Source: Nocardia sp. BSTN01 (lineage in GTDB: Bacteria; Actinomycetota; Actinomycetes; Mycobacteriales; Mycobacteriaceae). From it: a DNA stretch of 64,000 nt. The notes beneath the pieces were generated by a model. That model was given only the letters and a program-made list of their open reading frames with translations. It had not been told where the DNA came from and did no database searches. Positions 27,467 to 35,821 of this stretch are shown one piece after another (the first letter of the stretch is position 1; each line of letters opens with the position of its first letter). A program made the translations under genes and the position numbers. The stretch is from NCBI RefSeq assembly GCF_015354405.1, contig NZ_JADKYP010000002.1, forward strand, positions 310,001-374,000, read 5' to 3'.

Positions 27467-29065
27467 ATGACCCCGATGAAGCGACGCTCCTTTCTGCTCG
27501 GCGCCACCGCCGCCGGACTGACTCTGGCCACCGCGGCCACCGCGAGCGCCCAGCCCTGGATGACCACCGGGAGACGGCAGACGTCGGTCCCGCTGACCAG
27601 GGAAGATCATCGGGTCGTCATCATCGGCTCCGGATTCGGTGGCGGCGTCAGCGCGCTGCGCCTGGCCGAGGCCGGCGTCGACGTTCTGGTCCTCGAACGC
27701 GGTATGCGCTGGCCGACCGGCCCGAATGCCGACACCTTCCCGCATCCGTCCCGCCCCGACCGGCGCATGCTCTGGTACCGGTCCGCTCCCGAGGTGCTGG
27801 GCGTGCCGGTGGCGCTCGAGCCGTACACCGGCCTGCTCGAGGCCGTCGTCGGGGAGAATATGACCGCGGTCTGCGCCGCGGGTGTCGGCGGCGGCTCGCT
27901 GGTGTACCAGGGCATGACGCTGCAGCCGACCGAGGCGACCTTCTCCGAGGTCTTCCCCGCCGAACTCGACTACGCGCTGATGGCGCGGGAACACTATCCG
28001 CGGGTGGCGCGGATGCTGGGCGCCGGCGTCGCGCCCGACGAGCTGATCGACAGCCCCACCTATCTGCCCTCCCGGGCGTTCGCGCGCAACGTCGGCGCGG
28101 CCGGCTACGAGCTGTCGAAAATCCCCATGCCGATCGACTGGAGCTTCGCGTTGCGCGAGGTGCGCGGCGAGATGAAGCCCTCCTACATCAACGGCGACTG
28201 CGCGCTCGGGGTGAACAACGGCGGCAAACATTCCGTCGATGTCACCTATCTGGCCCGCGCCGAGGCCACCGGCCGCGCCACCGTGCGAACCCAGCACGAG
28301 GTCACCGATGTGGCGCGCACGCCCGACGGCCGGTGGCAGATCAGCGTCGATCGGATCGATACCGCCGGACGGGTCGTCGAACAGCTGGTTCTCACCTCGA
28401 ACGCGCTGATCATGGCCGCGGGCAGTATCAACACCACCAAGCTGCTGCTGCGGGCCGCCGCGAAGGGACAGATCCCGGATCTGCCCGACGGCCTCGGCGG
28501 TCAGTGGGGCAACAACGGCGACCGGATCTTCACCTGGACCAGCCCCACCGACGATTTCGGCACCGCCCAGGGCGGGCCGGTGGTCTACGGCAGCAAGGAG
28601 TGGGACGACCCGGCCGTCGCCAATACCGTGATCCAGGCGTCGATTCCGCCGGCCGGCGTGGACGCGCATTCGACCATGCTGGTCGGATTCGGAATCACCG
28701 ACGGCCGTGGACATCTCGCCTACGACGCGGCCACCGACGACGCGAAACTGTACTGGCCCGCCGACGCCGACGCCGCACTGCAGCAGCGCATCGCCGCGCG
28801 CGTCCATGCCATCGCGGGACCCGGCAGTACGGTGCTCGACACCAATGCCGCGGCCCCGAGCACCTGGCATCCACTCGGTGGCGCGCCGATGGGCACGGTC
28901 TGCGACCTGGAGGGACGAGTCCACGGTACGCGCGGTCTCTACGTTCTCGACGGCGCCCTGATTCCGGGCAGTACGGCGGCCTGCAATCCGTCGATGACCA
29001 TCGCCGCGGTCGCCGAGCGCGCGCTCGACCGCATCGTCGCCGCCGATATCGGCACCGTCATCTGA
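27467..29065 (+). CDS. Tat-exported GMC oxidoreductase, cholesterol oxidase family
   Basis: A 532-residue flavoenzyme of the non-covalent FAD cholesterol-oxidase type, oxidising 3-beta-hydroxysterols to cholest-4-en-3-ones with H2O2 release. The N-terminus KRRSFLLGATAAG then an Ala-rich segment is a twin-arginine signal, cleaved near ASA-QP, so the enzyme is exported folded with FAD. The FAD fold is VVIIGSGFGGGVSALRLAEAG, followed by AAGVGGGSLVYQGM. The active-site His and Asn match Streptomyces ChoA: WHPLGGAPMG and ACNPSMTIAAVAER. ATG 27467 has GGAGAG upstream; ATG 27476 is possible. It converges with a TetR gene, overlapping by 8 bases. Sterol substrate is inferred from family. Confidence 0.88.
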   Translation: MTPMKRRSFLLGATAAGLTLATAATASAQPWMTTGRRQTSVPLTREDHRVVIIGSGFGGGVSALRLAEAGVDVLVLERGMRWPTGPNADTFPHPSRPDRRMLWYRSAPEVLGVPVALEPYTGLLEAVVGENMTAVCAAGVGGGSLVYQGMTLQPTEATFSEVFPAELDYALMAREHYPRVARMLGAGVAPDELIDSPTYLPSRAFARNVGAAGYELSKIPMPIDWSFALREVRGEMKPSYINGDCALGVNNGGKHSVDVTYLARAEATGRATVRTQHEVTDVARTPDGRWQISVDRIDTAGRVVEQLVLTSNALIMAAGSINTTKLLLRAAAKGQIPDLPDGLGGQWGNNGDRIFTWTSPTDDFGTAQGGPVVYGSKEWDDPAVANTVIQASIPPAGVDAHSTMLVGFGITDGRGHLAYDAATDDAKLYWPADADAALQQRIAARVHAIAGPGSTVLDTNAAAPSTWHPLGGAPMGTVCDLEGRVHGTRGLYVLDGALIPGSTAACNPSMTIAAVAERALDRIVAADIGTVI

Positions 29066-29714
29066 GGCTCGGCGCCGGGGCCCCAGCGCCGCCGCGGCGC
29101 GCGGCCTCGGCGTCGATCCAGTCGCCGATCATGCGCGCCGTCATGTCGATGGCCTCGCGGCGCTGCTGCTCGTCGAATTCGATGGCCGAGGCCCGCAGCA
29201 CCGCGGAGAAGCCGGTGTTGATCACCACGAAGGTCATCACGTCGTATTCGTGATCGTTACCGGGGCCGAGCACCTGGATCAGCAGCACCTTGATCAGCAG
29301 GCGCAGCCGCGGCTCGAATTCCGGAATGCCGCTGCTGTAGAACTGCACCCCGGCGACCAGCGCGCGGACAAGCAGCGCGTTGGCCACCAGCTCCTCGGCG
29401 ATCGAGTTCAGCAGGCGCGCGGTCAGCTCGTGCATGGTGGCGTCCGAGCGGTCGAAAATGCTGTCGGTGGCGCGCTTTTCGATGTTCTCGAGCAGGCGTG
29501 CGAGCAGCTCCTCGACGATGACGGTGCGATCGGAGAAGTAGCGGTACACGGTGCCGATGCTCATACCGGCCTCGGCGGCGATCCGGTTGGTCGAGGTGTT
29601 GGCGATGCCGCGCTCACCGAACAGCCGGGCGGCGGTGTCGAGGATGTGCTCCCGGGTCGCCTTGGCCCGCTCCTGGGTGGGCCGGCGACGCTGCCCGGCG
29701 GCTTTCGACGCCAT
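29058..29714 (-). CDS. TetR-family transcriptional regulator
   Basis: A 218-residue TetR regulator with a basic N-terminal arm (QRRRPTQERAKATREHIL), HTH in IANTSTNRIAAEAGMSIGTVYRYFSDRTVIVEEL (residues 35-70) and a ligand domain ending in a Gly/Ala/Pro-rich tail. ATG 29714 is supported by CAGGAG upstream on this strand. It overlaps the end of the cholesterol-oxidase gene by 8 bases (convergent) and is divergent from another TetR gene at 29915; the 200-base gap between these two start codons carries an AT-rich patch (29797-29826) that may hold both promoters. Confidence 0.9.
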   Translation of the reverse strand: MASKAAGQRRRPTQERAKATREHILDTAARLFGERGIANTSTNRIAAEAGMSIGTVYRYFSDRTVIVEELLARLLENIEKRATDSIFDRSDATMHELTARLLNSIAEELVANALLVRALVAGVQFYSSGIPEFEPRLRLLIKVLLIQVLGPGNDHEYDVMTFVVINTGFSAVLRASAIEFDEQQRREAIDMTARMIGDWIDAEAARRGGAGAPAPSLR

Positions 29715-29914
29715 CACATACTCCTGCCTGGTCTTCGGCCGAGGACCGATCGTCGATCCTAGCCCGGCGCACGGCCCCGCCGAGACCGGGAAAGTTCGCA
29801 CATTATTTTCTCCGGCCGGGAAAAAGCGGCTACGCTCGACATACGGCGCGCTCGCCCAAAGTCGTGCGACGCGTCGTGCCGACCGCCGCCTTCCGAGGAA
29901 CAGCGAGGCCACCC

Positions 29915-30640
29915 ATGGCAGATTCCGGTGATGCCGTGGTCGCCGCGGGGCGTCGGCGCGGGCGCCCGCCCCGGCTGAACCGCCGCCGCATCCTCGCCGC
30001 CGCACGCGATCTGGAGCCGGAGAATCTGACCATGCAGGCGGTGGCCGATGCGCTGGGCGTGCATCGCAAATCGCTGAACTATCACGTCAGCGATCGCCAG
30101 GGCCTGCTCGAACTGGTCGCGTTCGACGCGTTCGACACCGGCTTCGGCCGCGTCGATCTGCCCGAACGTGCGGACTGGCGCGAGTTGCTGCGATTGTTCG
30201 GCCACGCGGTCGTCGACGCCCTGGTGCAGGTCGGTGCGCTCATCGCCTACGTCCGGTTCGACGGGAAGGCGGGGCTGTCGGCGCTGCTCCTGGTCGAGCG
30301 AATCATGGCCACGCTGGTCCGCGCCGGACTGGATCCCGGCGAAGCCGGGCGGACGCTGAAACTCGTTGCGGCGATGGCCTATTCGGCCGCGCGCGAGGCG
30401 CTCGACGTCGGCGGCGGGCCGCTCGACCCACAGGCGGCCGCGGTGCGGCGCACGCTGGGCAACGAGTCCGGATTCCCGCTGCTGCGCGCGGTCGCCTCCG
30501 CTCGCGAGACCGACGGGCGCGTCGGTGAGCAGTTCGAATTCGCTCTCGCCCTGATCATCGACGGACTGGAACGGCGGCTGGAAATCCGGCACGGCGCGGG
30601 CGCACCGGCGGCGCCCGGGAATGGTCCCGGCCGGTCCTGA
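29915..30640 (+). CDS. TetR-family regulator (TetR-like C-terminal domain)
   Basis: A 241-residue regulator. After the basic GRRRGRPPRLNRRRIL arm comes a short HTH: LTMQAVADALGVHRKSLNYHVSDRQGLLELV (residues 45-75). The pattern, with H-R-K-S-L-N-Y-H-V instead of the usual G-A-L-Y-R-H-F, places it in the TetR-C class group. The C-terminal domain (80-241) is helical with VERIMATLVRAGLDPGEAGR. Its target is unknown. It stands next to the mosaic pseudogene region on its right (14 bases from its stop) and may originally have controlled the monooxygenase or SDR now reduced to fragments there. Confidence 0.87.
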   Translation: MADSGDAVVAAGRRRGRPPRLNRRRILAAARDLEPENLTMQAVADALGVHRKSLNYHVSDRQGLLELVAFDAFDTGFGRVDLPERADWRELLRLFGHAVVDALVQVGALIAYVRFDGKAGLSALLLVERIMATLVRAGLDPGEAGRTLKLVAAMAYSAAREALDVGGGPLDPQAAAVRRTLGNESGFPLLRAVASARETDGRVGEQFEFALALIIDGLERRLEIRHGAGAPAAPGNGPGRS

Positions 30641-30654
30641 CCGCGCGGGCGCGG

Positions 30655-30938
30655 TCAGCTGTCCTTGGCGCGGCGGTCCACGGCCTCGGCGAGGTAGTCG
30701 CCCAGTTCCTCCCGCAGCACGCGGTCCAGCGACCGGGCCAGGGTGTTGTTCACCGCCGTGACGGCGAGACCGCGCAAATGATTGAGCATCTTGGCGGTTT
30801 CGGCGATTTCGTCGTCGGTGTCGGGCAGCCGGCCGGGGCCGTGCGTGTCGACGATATGTTCCTTGGCGGCCGCCATCATGTCGTGGGCGATCTCGTCCAG
30901 GCGTGCGCTGACGGCCGCCTGCAGATCGGCCAGCCGGC
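30655..30938 (-). pseudogene. C-terminal fragment of an unidentified helical protein
   Basis: In this frame about 90 codons read as good helical protein: RLADLQAAVSARLDEIAHDM, DDEIAETAKMLNHLRGLAV, then REELGDYLAEAVDRRAKDS and a stop. The codon use is typical of the genome. I cannot identify the family; it might be the C-terminus of a regulator. No start codon with a ribosome site precedes it, and upstream the sequence passes straight into a monooxygenase fragment in another frame, so it looks like one piece of a rearranged gene remnant. Confidence 0.45.
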
Positions 30939-31526
30939 CCAGGTGGTCGCCCGCAGCCGGCGCTGCAAACGGTGGTTGTAGCGGTCCTGCCGGTCACGGC
31001 GCACCTCGAGCGAATGCAGATTCCGTTCCAGCAGCATGCCGATCGCCGCGGCCAGATAATCGATCTGCGCCTCCAGGTACACCAGCGCCGAATTGTGCCC
31101 GGGGCCGGAATTGGGTCCGAAGACGACCCTCGCGTCCAGCTGCGGCAGCACCTGCAGGCGACCGCGCTCGTGGGCGTCGAGGGTGATGCGCGCGACATGG
31201 TCGGGCGAGAAGCCGGTCCAGCGCATCAGTTCGGTGGCCAGCCGGGCCGATCCGGCGGTGATGCGTCCGTCGCGGGCGACGTTGGTGCGCACGAAGGTCG
31301 GGCACAGCACCGTCACGGCCAGGCCGGTGCCGGACAGTTCGGCGGCGAGGGTTTCCGACAGCGACACCACGGCCGCTTTGGAGACGTTGTACGGGGCCAT
31401 CGCGGGCGCGGCGGCGAATCCGGCCGCCGAGGCCACGTTGATGATGCCGCCGCGTCGGGCGCGGCGCAGGTGCGGCACGAACAGTTCGCACCCGTGCACC
31501 ACACCCCACAGGCGCCGGATGTTTCG
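30939..31526 (-). pseudogene. Mosaic remnant: SDR core fused to Baeyer-Villiger monooxygenase piece
   Basis: Reading leftwards from 31526, the frame opens as IRRLWGVVHGCELFVPHL, GIINVASAAGFAAAP and the SDR catalytic YNVSKAAVVSLSETLAAELS: an SDR without its first ~100 residues, so it has no nucleotide-binding glycine loop. At about 31122 the same frame changes into FGPNSGPGHNSALVYLEAQIDYL then EVRRDRQDRYNHRLQRRL, which is the C-terminal region of flavin-containing Baeyer-Villiger monooxygenases (Y-G-P-N-x-G-x-G-H-N). The SDR piece starts right at the stop codon of the regulator at 31527. At least two deletions made this chimera; no function is expected. Confidence 0.65.
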
Positions 31527-33452
31527 TTACGGTGCCGAACGATCCAGGAGCGCGCCGGCCGGGCCGAGGCTCAGCATGCCGGTGCCCGCCCCCAGCAGTT
31601 CGCCGCGCACCGGGGTCAGCGCGCGGTGCACCTGGCGCGCGGTCTCCCGGTCCGCGAATCGGTCGGCGGCGATTCCCAGTAGCGCCCAACGCAATTCGGC
31701 CAGGTGGTCCGGCGGCGGGGCCGGCGCCGCACGCAGCAGCTCGTGAGCGCGCCCCGGTTGAAGCAGGGCGGCGACGTAGGGGGTGTTCGGCCCGAAGTCG
31801 TCCGCGGCGAATTCGGCCGGGTCGCGGCCGGCCCGCAGCGCGAGGCACAGGCGGGTCAGCGGCGCGAGACCGGCTGCCACACCGGGCATTCCGCAGCCCG
31901 GCAGGGTGGCGAGTGCGCGTTCGTAGGCGTCCGCCACCTCCGGCTCCGGCCGGTCGGTGAGGACGGTGCGCAGCGCGCGGTACCAGGTGGTGAACACACC
32001 GACCAGGTCTCGCTCGTAGCGCACCGCGAGCCGGTCGGCCGTGGCGGCGTGCTCGTCGGCAGCGGCTACCTCGCCCAGAGCGGCCGCGGCCTGCATCGCG
32101 ACGAGATGCCCCAGGATCAGGTAGGTCGACAGGTCGGCTCGGCTCGACACGGTGATGAGCTCGCGCGCGAGCCGCGCCCGCATCGGCCATCGGCCCGGGG
32201 TGTGGAAGGACTGCAGGAATCGGGCGTCGAGAGCGAGCACGAGCACGGACGGATCACCCAGGTCGCGGGCGATGCCTTCGGCGGCGCGCGCGGCCTCGGC
32301 ACCGGAAGTGCCACGGCGGCCGCGGGTTTCGATGGCGAACAGCGCGAGCAGCCGGGCGCGCAGCGCGGGCGCGGCCTCGGCGTCCAAGCGCTCGAGGGTG
32401 GTGCGGGCGGCCTCGGCCACGCGCGCCGACCGGGCCGGGTCGTCGAGTACCGACCAGACCCCGGGGACCTCCATGCGAGTCAGCGCGGTGGCCGTGAGTT
32501 CGGGATCGTCGATCGCGGACAGGTCGTCGATCGCGCCCGCCCTGCGGTCCTGGGCGGTCATGAGACCGGTCGCGTCGGTGAGGGCCAGGCCGCGCAGGAG
32601 GTCGGCGGAGGAGGTCAGGCGGCTGCGCGGGCCGGTGGCACCGTAGGCGGCGACGGTCTCACGCCACAATCGATGCTCGCCGAATTCCGGTTCCCCGGTG
32701 AGGATTTCGCGTTCGAGGGCGATCAGTTCGGCGCTGGGATCCAGTCCGGCCTCCGCGCCGAGCCGGGTGCGAGCCCGCCGCAGTGCCGCCAGCGCGTCTT
32801 CCCGGCGCCCGGCCTGCCACAGCCCGCGCGCCTGCAGCAGCCACGCCCGTTCCCGCGCGGGATGGGCGTGCAGATGCGTTTCGAGTTCGGCGACGGCCTG
32901 TTCCGGCCGACCCTGCCGGATCCGCGCCTCCGCGAGCGTTTCCACTGCGGCCGAACGGAGTTCGGCGAGTTTCGCGGCTTCTCCCCTCGCCCACCGGTAG
33001 TCGCCGTAGGCGTCTCCGCGCCAGAGCGCGAGAGCCGTCTCGAGCGTCGCTATCCGCGCGGGCCCGGCCTGATTCGCCGCCGCGCGGACCAGATCGTCGA
33101 AATACCAGGCGTCCACGTGGTCGCGGGGCAACATCAGCCGGTAGCCGGCGCCCTCGGTGACGATCACGCGGGAAGGGGTGCGCGGTGCGCGGGCGGGTTC
33201 CAGGGCACGCCGCAGCGCGGCGACGAAGGTGCGCACGGCGGCTACCGCTCCCGCCGGCGGCTCCTCCCACAGGTCTCCCACCACTGCCGGCACCGGCACC
33301 ACCCGTCCCGCCGCGGCGATCAGACGGGCCAGCACCTCGGCGTGGCGGGGGCCGTGCAGCGGCAGCGGCGTCCCGTCCGCGGCGACGGCCCGCACCGGGC
33401 CCAGGACACCGGCCGAGGGAGCGGCATCGGGGTCGGTGAGCTGCGCACTCAT
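31527..33452 (-). CDS. BTAD/SARP-type transcriptional regulator, probably 3'-truncated
   Basis: A 641-residue AfsR/SARP-like regulator. The OmpR-type winged helix occupies residues 12-95 (VLARLIAAAGRVVPVPAVVGDLWEEPPAG, RTFVAALRRAL, TEGAGYRLML). The bacterial transcriptional activation domain follows, with VDAWYFDDLV and TLETALALWRGDAYGDYRWA, to about residue 245. The rest is a TPR-like helical region. No NB-ARC ATPase is present. The end, GAGTGMLSLGPAGALLD, then stops abruptly with TAA, a rare stop here, exactly where the SDR fragment begins, so the last residues were probably lost in the same deletion. It is divergent from the hydrolase at 33522. Confidence 0.85.
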   Translation of the reverse strand: MSAQLTDPDAAPSAGVLGPVRAVAADGTPLPLHGPRHAEVLARLIAAAGRVVPVPAVVGDLWEEPPAGAVAAVRTFVAALRRALEPARAPRTPSRVIVTEGAGYRLMLPRDHVDAWYFDDLVRAAANQAGPARIATLETALALWRGDAYGDYRWARGEAAKLAELRSAAVETLAEARIRQGRPEQAVAELETHLHAHPARERAWLLQARGLWQAGRREDALAALRRARTRLGAEAGLDPSAELIALEREILTGEPEFGEHRLWRETVAAYGATGPRSRLTSSADLLRGLALTDATGLMTAQDRRAGAIDDLSAIDDPELTATALTRMEVPGVWSVLDDPARSARVAEAARTTLERLDAEAAPALRARLLALFAIETRGRRGTSGAEAARAAEGIARDLGDPSVLVLALDARFLQSFHTPGRWPMRARLARELITVSSRADLSTYLILGHLVAMQAAAALGEVAAADEHAATADRLAVRYERDLVGVFTTWYRALRTVLTDRPEPEVADAYERALATLPGCGMPGVAAGLAPLTRLCLALRAGRDPAEFAADDFGPNTPYVAALLQPGRAHELLRAAPAPPPDHLAELRWALLGIAADRFADRETARQVHRALTPVRGELLGAGTGMLSLGPAGALLDRSAP

Positions 33453-33521
33453 CGGTTGCTCATTCCCGCCGCCGAGTATCGATCGCGCACCGAACCAGCC
33501 TAGAGAAGGGATCGTCACCGC

Positions 33522-34403
33522 ATGTCCGCACCCACCGTCCCCGGTTTCGACTACGACCGTGTTCCGGTCGCCGAGCATGTCGCGTTGTCCGTGGCGCACG
33601 CCGGCTCCGGAACTCCGATCGTGCTGTTGCACGGCTTCCCGCAGACGCATCTGATGTGGCGTCACGTCGCCCCGGCACTGGCCCGCGAGCACACGGTGCT
33701 GTGCCCGGATCTGCGCGGCTACGGCGACAGCGGCAAACCGGTTGCCACCGGCCCGGACACCTACGCCAAACGCACGATGGCCTCGGATGTGATCGCACTG
33801 GCCGACCACTTCGGATTCGATCGGTTCGCGCTGGCCGGGCACGACCGCGGCGCCCTGGTCGCGATCCGCGCGGGACTCGACCGGCCCGATCGGATCTCCC
33901 ATCTCGCGGTGCTGGATGTGCTGCCGACGCCGGACATGTGGGAGGTCCTGCACGGCCACACCGCCGCGGTGGCGTTCCATCTGTATCTGATGGCTCAACC
34001 GCCCGGGCTGCCCGAGCGCATGATCCGCGCGAGCGCCGACGACTTCTTCGGCCACTTCCTCGACGCCTGGTGCCTGCACCCCGGGGCGATTCCCGGCGAC
34101 GTCCGCGCGGAGTACCTGCGGGCGTGCGCCGGCGCGGTCGATTCGATCGTCGCCGACTACCGCGCCTCGGCCACCGTCGATCTCGACCACGATCGGGCCG
34201 ACCGCGCCGCCGGACGGCGACTCACCATGCCGGTCACCGTGATTCAGCAGGATTGGGGCGCCGCACTCGGATACGACGCGGCCGCGGTCTGGCGCGAGTG
34301 GGCGACCGATCTCGACCATCGCACTCTCGCCCTGGGGCATTTCATGGCCGAGGAGGCGCCGGACGCCGTGGTCGACGTGATCACCGATCTGCTGCGACGC
34401 TGA
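33522..34403 (+). CDS. Alpha/beta hydrolase, haloacetate dehalogenase-like
   Basis: A 293-residue alpha/beta hydrolase. The oxyanion region is VLLHGFPQTHLMWRHVAPAL. The nucleophile elbow is GHDRGA, giving Asp instead of Ser, as in fluoroacetate dehalogenase and soluble epoxide hydrolases. The catalytic His is in LALGHFMAEEAP near the C-terminus. The Asp nucleophile plus the R-G-Y-G-D-S segment support hydrolysis of a C-halogen bond or epoxide through an aspartyl ester. ATG 33522 is preceded by GAAGGG at 9-14 bases. It is convergent with a DinB-like gene, overlapping by 23 bases. Epoxide hydrolase is the main alternative. Confidence 0.9.
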   Translation: MSAPTVPGFDYDRVPVAEHVALSVAHAGSGTPIVLLHGFPQTHLMWRHVAPALAREHTVLCPDLRGYGDSGKPVATGPDTYAKRTMASDVIALADHFGFDRFALAGHDRGALVAIRAGLDRPDRISHLAVLDVLPTPDMWEVLHGHTAAVAFHLYLMAQPPGLPERMIRASADDFFGHFLDAWCLHPGAIPGDVRAEYLRACAGAVDSIVADYRASATVDLDHDRADRAAGRRLTMPVTVIQQDWGAALGYDAAAVWREWATDLDHRTLALGHFMAEEAPDAVVDVITDLLRR

Positions 34404-34974
34404 GCGACACGTCGGGCACGTCGCGGCCGAGGAAGGCCAGCAGGTGCCGATGCGGCGGCGCCTGCGCGGGGGCCGGGACCGCCGCCGCGAACATCCCGGG
34501 CCGGCGGAACATGTCGAAGTCCATCGCCCGCATGGTGGCCAGCAATTCGGCGCTCTGCCGTTCGTCGATGCGATCCGTCAGGCCCGCGACGACGGCGAGA
34601 TCTATTCCGTGGACGAGGATTTCGGTGCGATGGATCTGTGCGGCCAGGGGCGCGGGTACCGCACCGAATCCCAGCCGCACGGTCGCGGACAAGGCGTCCG
34701 GCCGATGCCAGGCCGCGCGATCGAGTTCGGCGGCGGTGGCGAAGGCCCCGTGCGGGTCACCGCCGAGCCACTCGTCGTGATGATCCTGCTCGGCCTCTGT
34801 TCCGGCGAGTTCGGCGGCGAAGATCCGCATCCCGCCGACCAGGTGATTCAGTTCGAAGCGCAGATCCCAGCCGGCGCACAGCGACGGCGTCGCGAGCAGA
34901 TCGGCGCGCAGACCGGCGACGATCCGCGTGGTCGCGTCCAGGGCAGCGTCGATGTGGTCGATGGGAGTGGTCAT
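34381..34974 (-). CDS. TIGR03086/DinB-fold maleylpyruvate isomerase-like protein
   Basis: A 197-residue four-helix protein of the mycothiol-dependent maleylpyruvate isomerase N-terminal/DinB family. Features are LCAGWDLRFELNHLVGGMRIF (residues 32-52), where the His is a usual metal ligand, and QIHRTEILVHGIDLAVVAGL with the second His cluster (His-x8-His). Such proteins often use mycothiol, the low-molecular-weight thiol of actinobacteria, as cofactor for detoxification. It is divergent from a TetR gene, and two copies of the same inverted repeat lie between them, so it is very likely the regulated target. Its 3' end overlaps that of the hydrolase. Confidence 0.87.
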   Translation of the reverse strand: MTTPIDHIDAALDATTRIVAGLRADLLATPSLCAGWDLRFELNHLVGGMRIFAAELAGTEAEQDHHDEWLGGDPHGAFATAAELDRAAWHRPDALSATVRLGFGAVPAPLAAQIHRTEILVHGIDLAVVAGLTDRIDERQSAELLATMRAMDFDMFRRPGMFAAAVPAPAQAPPHRHLLAFLGRDVPDVSLSVAADR

Positions 34975-35009
34975 GGCGACTCCATGCGGATTCGTATGGT
35001 GGGAGATCT

Positions 35010-35076
35010 AACGCAGCTGTCAGCTGCGTTTGAACCGTAGAGGCGCACGACGCTAAACGCAAGTGTGCGCTGCGTT
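35010..35076. promoter_or_regulatory. Twin TetR operators AACGCA-N9-TGCGTT
   Basis: Two inverted repeats with identical arms and spacing: 35010-35030 (spacer GCTGTCAGC) and 35056-35076 (spacer AGTGTGCGC), centres 46 bases apart. Each sits close to one of the divergent start codons (34974 leftward, 35088 rightward). This is the expected layout for a TetR protein repressing itself and its neighbour. The match of two independent copies makes chance unlikely. Confidence 0.8.
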
Positions 35077-35087
35077 AAGATCGGGGC

Positions 35088-35678
35088 ATGGCAGACACCG
35101 GTAAGGCGCGGCGTCCGGGCGGCCGCGGTGCGCGCGTAGCGGCGGCGGTGCACCGGGCGGTGATGGAACTGGTGGCCGAGCGCGGCTACGGCGCCTTCAC
35201 CGTCGCCGATGTCGCCGCGCGCGCCGGAGTCGCCGACACGAGCATCTACCGGCGTTGGGGCACGCTCGAACAGCTCACCGCCGATGTCACCCTGGGCTGG
35301 CTGACCAGCACGTCACCGATTCCGGACACCGGCGACCTCACCGGCGACCTGCGCGCCTACGCCACCGGGGTGGCCCACGACCTCAGCGGCCCCGACGGAG
35401 TGGCGGTGCTGCGCCTGATGATCGCGCTGTCGAGTGCGGGCGACGCGGGCCTGCGCGCGCGGGACGCCTTCCTCGCCGAACGCGGCCGCCAGATCCAACG
35501 CATGCTCGATCGGGCCCACGCCCGCGGCGACCGCGCGCCCAGTGCTCTCGACATCCTCGATCACCTGTTGGCGCCCATGTACATTCGCACGCTCTTCGGA
35601 ACGGGCCCGGTGACCGCGGACTACGCACACGAACTGGTCACCACGCTGTTGTCGCAGACGTCGGCGCGCGCGAGCTGA
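35088..35678 (+). CDS. TetR-family transcriptional regulator
   Basis: A 196-residue TetR regulator. HTH residues 14-60: VAAAVHRAVMELVAERGYGAFTVADVAARAGVADTSIYRRWGTLEQL, the S-I-Y-R-R-W variant seen in the TetR_C_11/MphR-like group. The ligand domain contains DLSGPDGVAVLRLMIALSS and ILDHLLAPMYIRTLFGTGPV. It starts 11 bases after the second of two identical operators and is divergent from the DinB-like gene, so autoregulation plus control of that gene is the natural reading. The inducer is unknown, perhaps a toxic electrophile handled by mycothiol. Confidence 0.92.
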   Translation: MADTGKARRPGGRGARVAAAVHRAVMELVAERGYGAFTVADVAARAGVADTSIYRRWGTLEQLTADVTLGWLTSTSPIPDTGDLTGDLRAYATGVAHDLSGPDGVAVLRLMIALSSAGDAGLRARDAFLAERGRQIQRMLDRAHARGDRAPSALDILDHLLAPMYIRTLFGTGPVTADYAHELVTTLLSQTSARAS

Positions 35679-35821
35679 CGTCGCTTCCGACCGAAGCCCC
35701 CTGCACCGCCGCAGGTTTCACCATTACGCGCCGCGCTCCCCCGCCTCTCGGATACGCACTCGCCATATCGGGCACGTACAGTGCGCGATATCGGACGAGC
35801 GCAGGCGAGGGGGCCGTAGAG

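Noticed and set aside
29800-29830. TTTTC...GAAAA repeat between the two TetR genes as an operator
   Set aside because: The arms are only 5 bp and the symmetry breaks inside; kept only as an AT-rich promoter patch in the gene notes.
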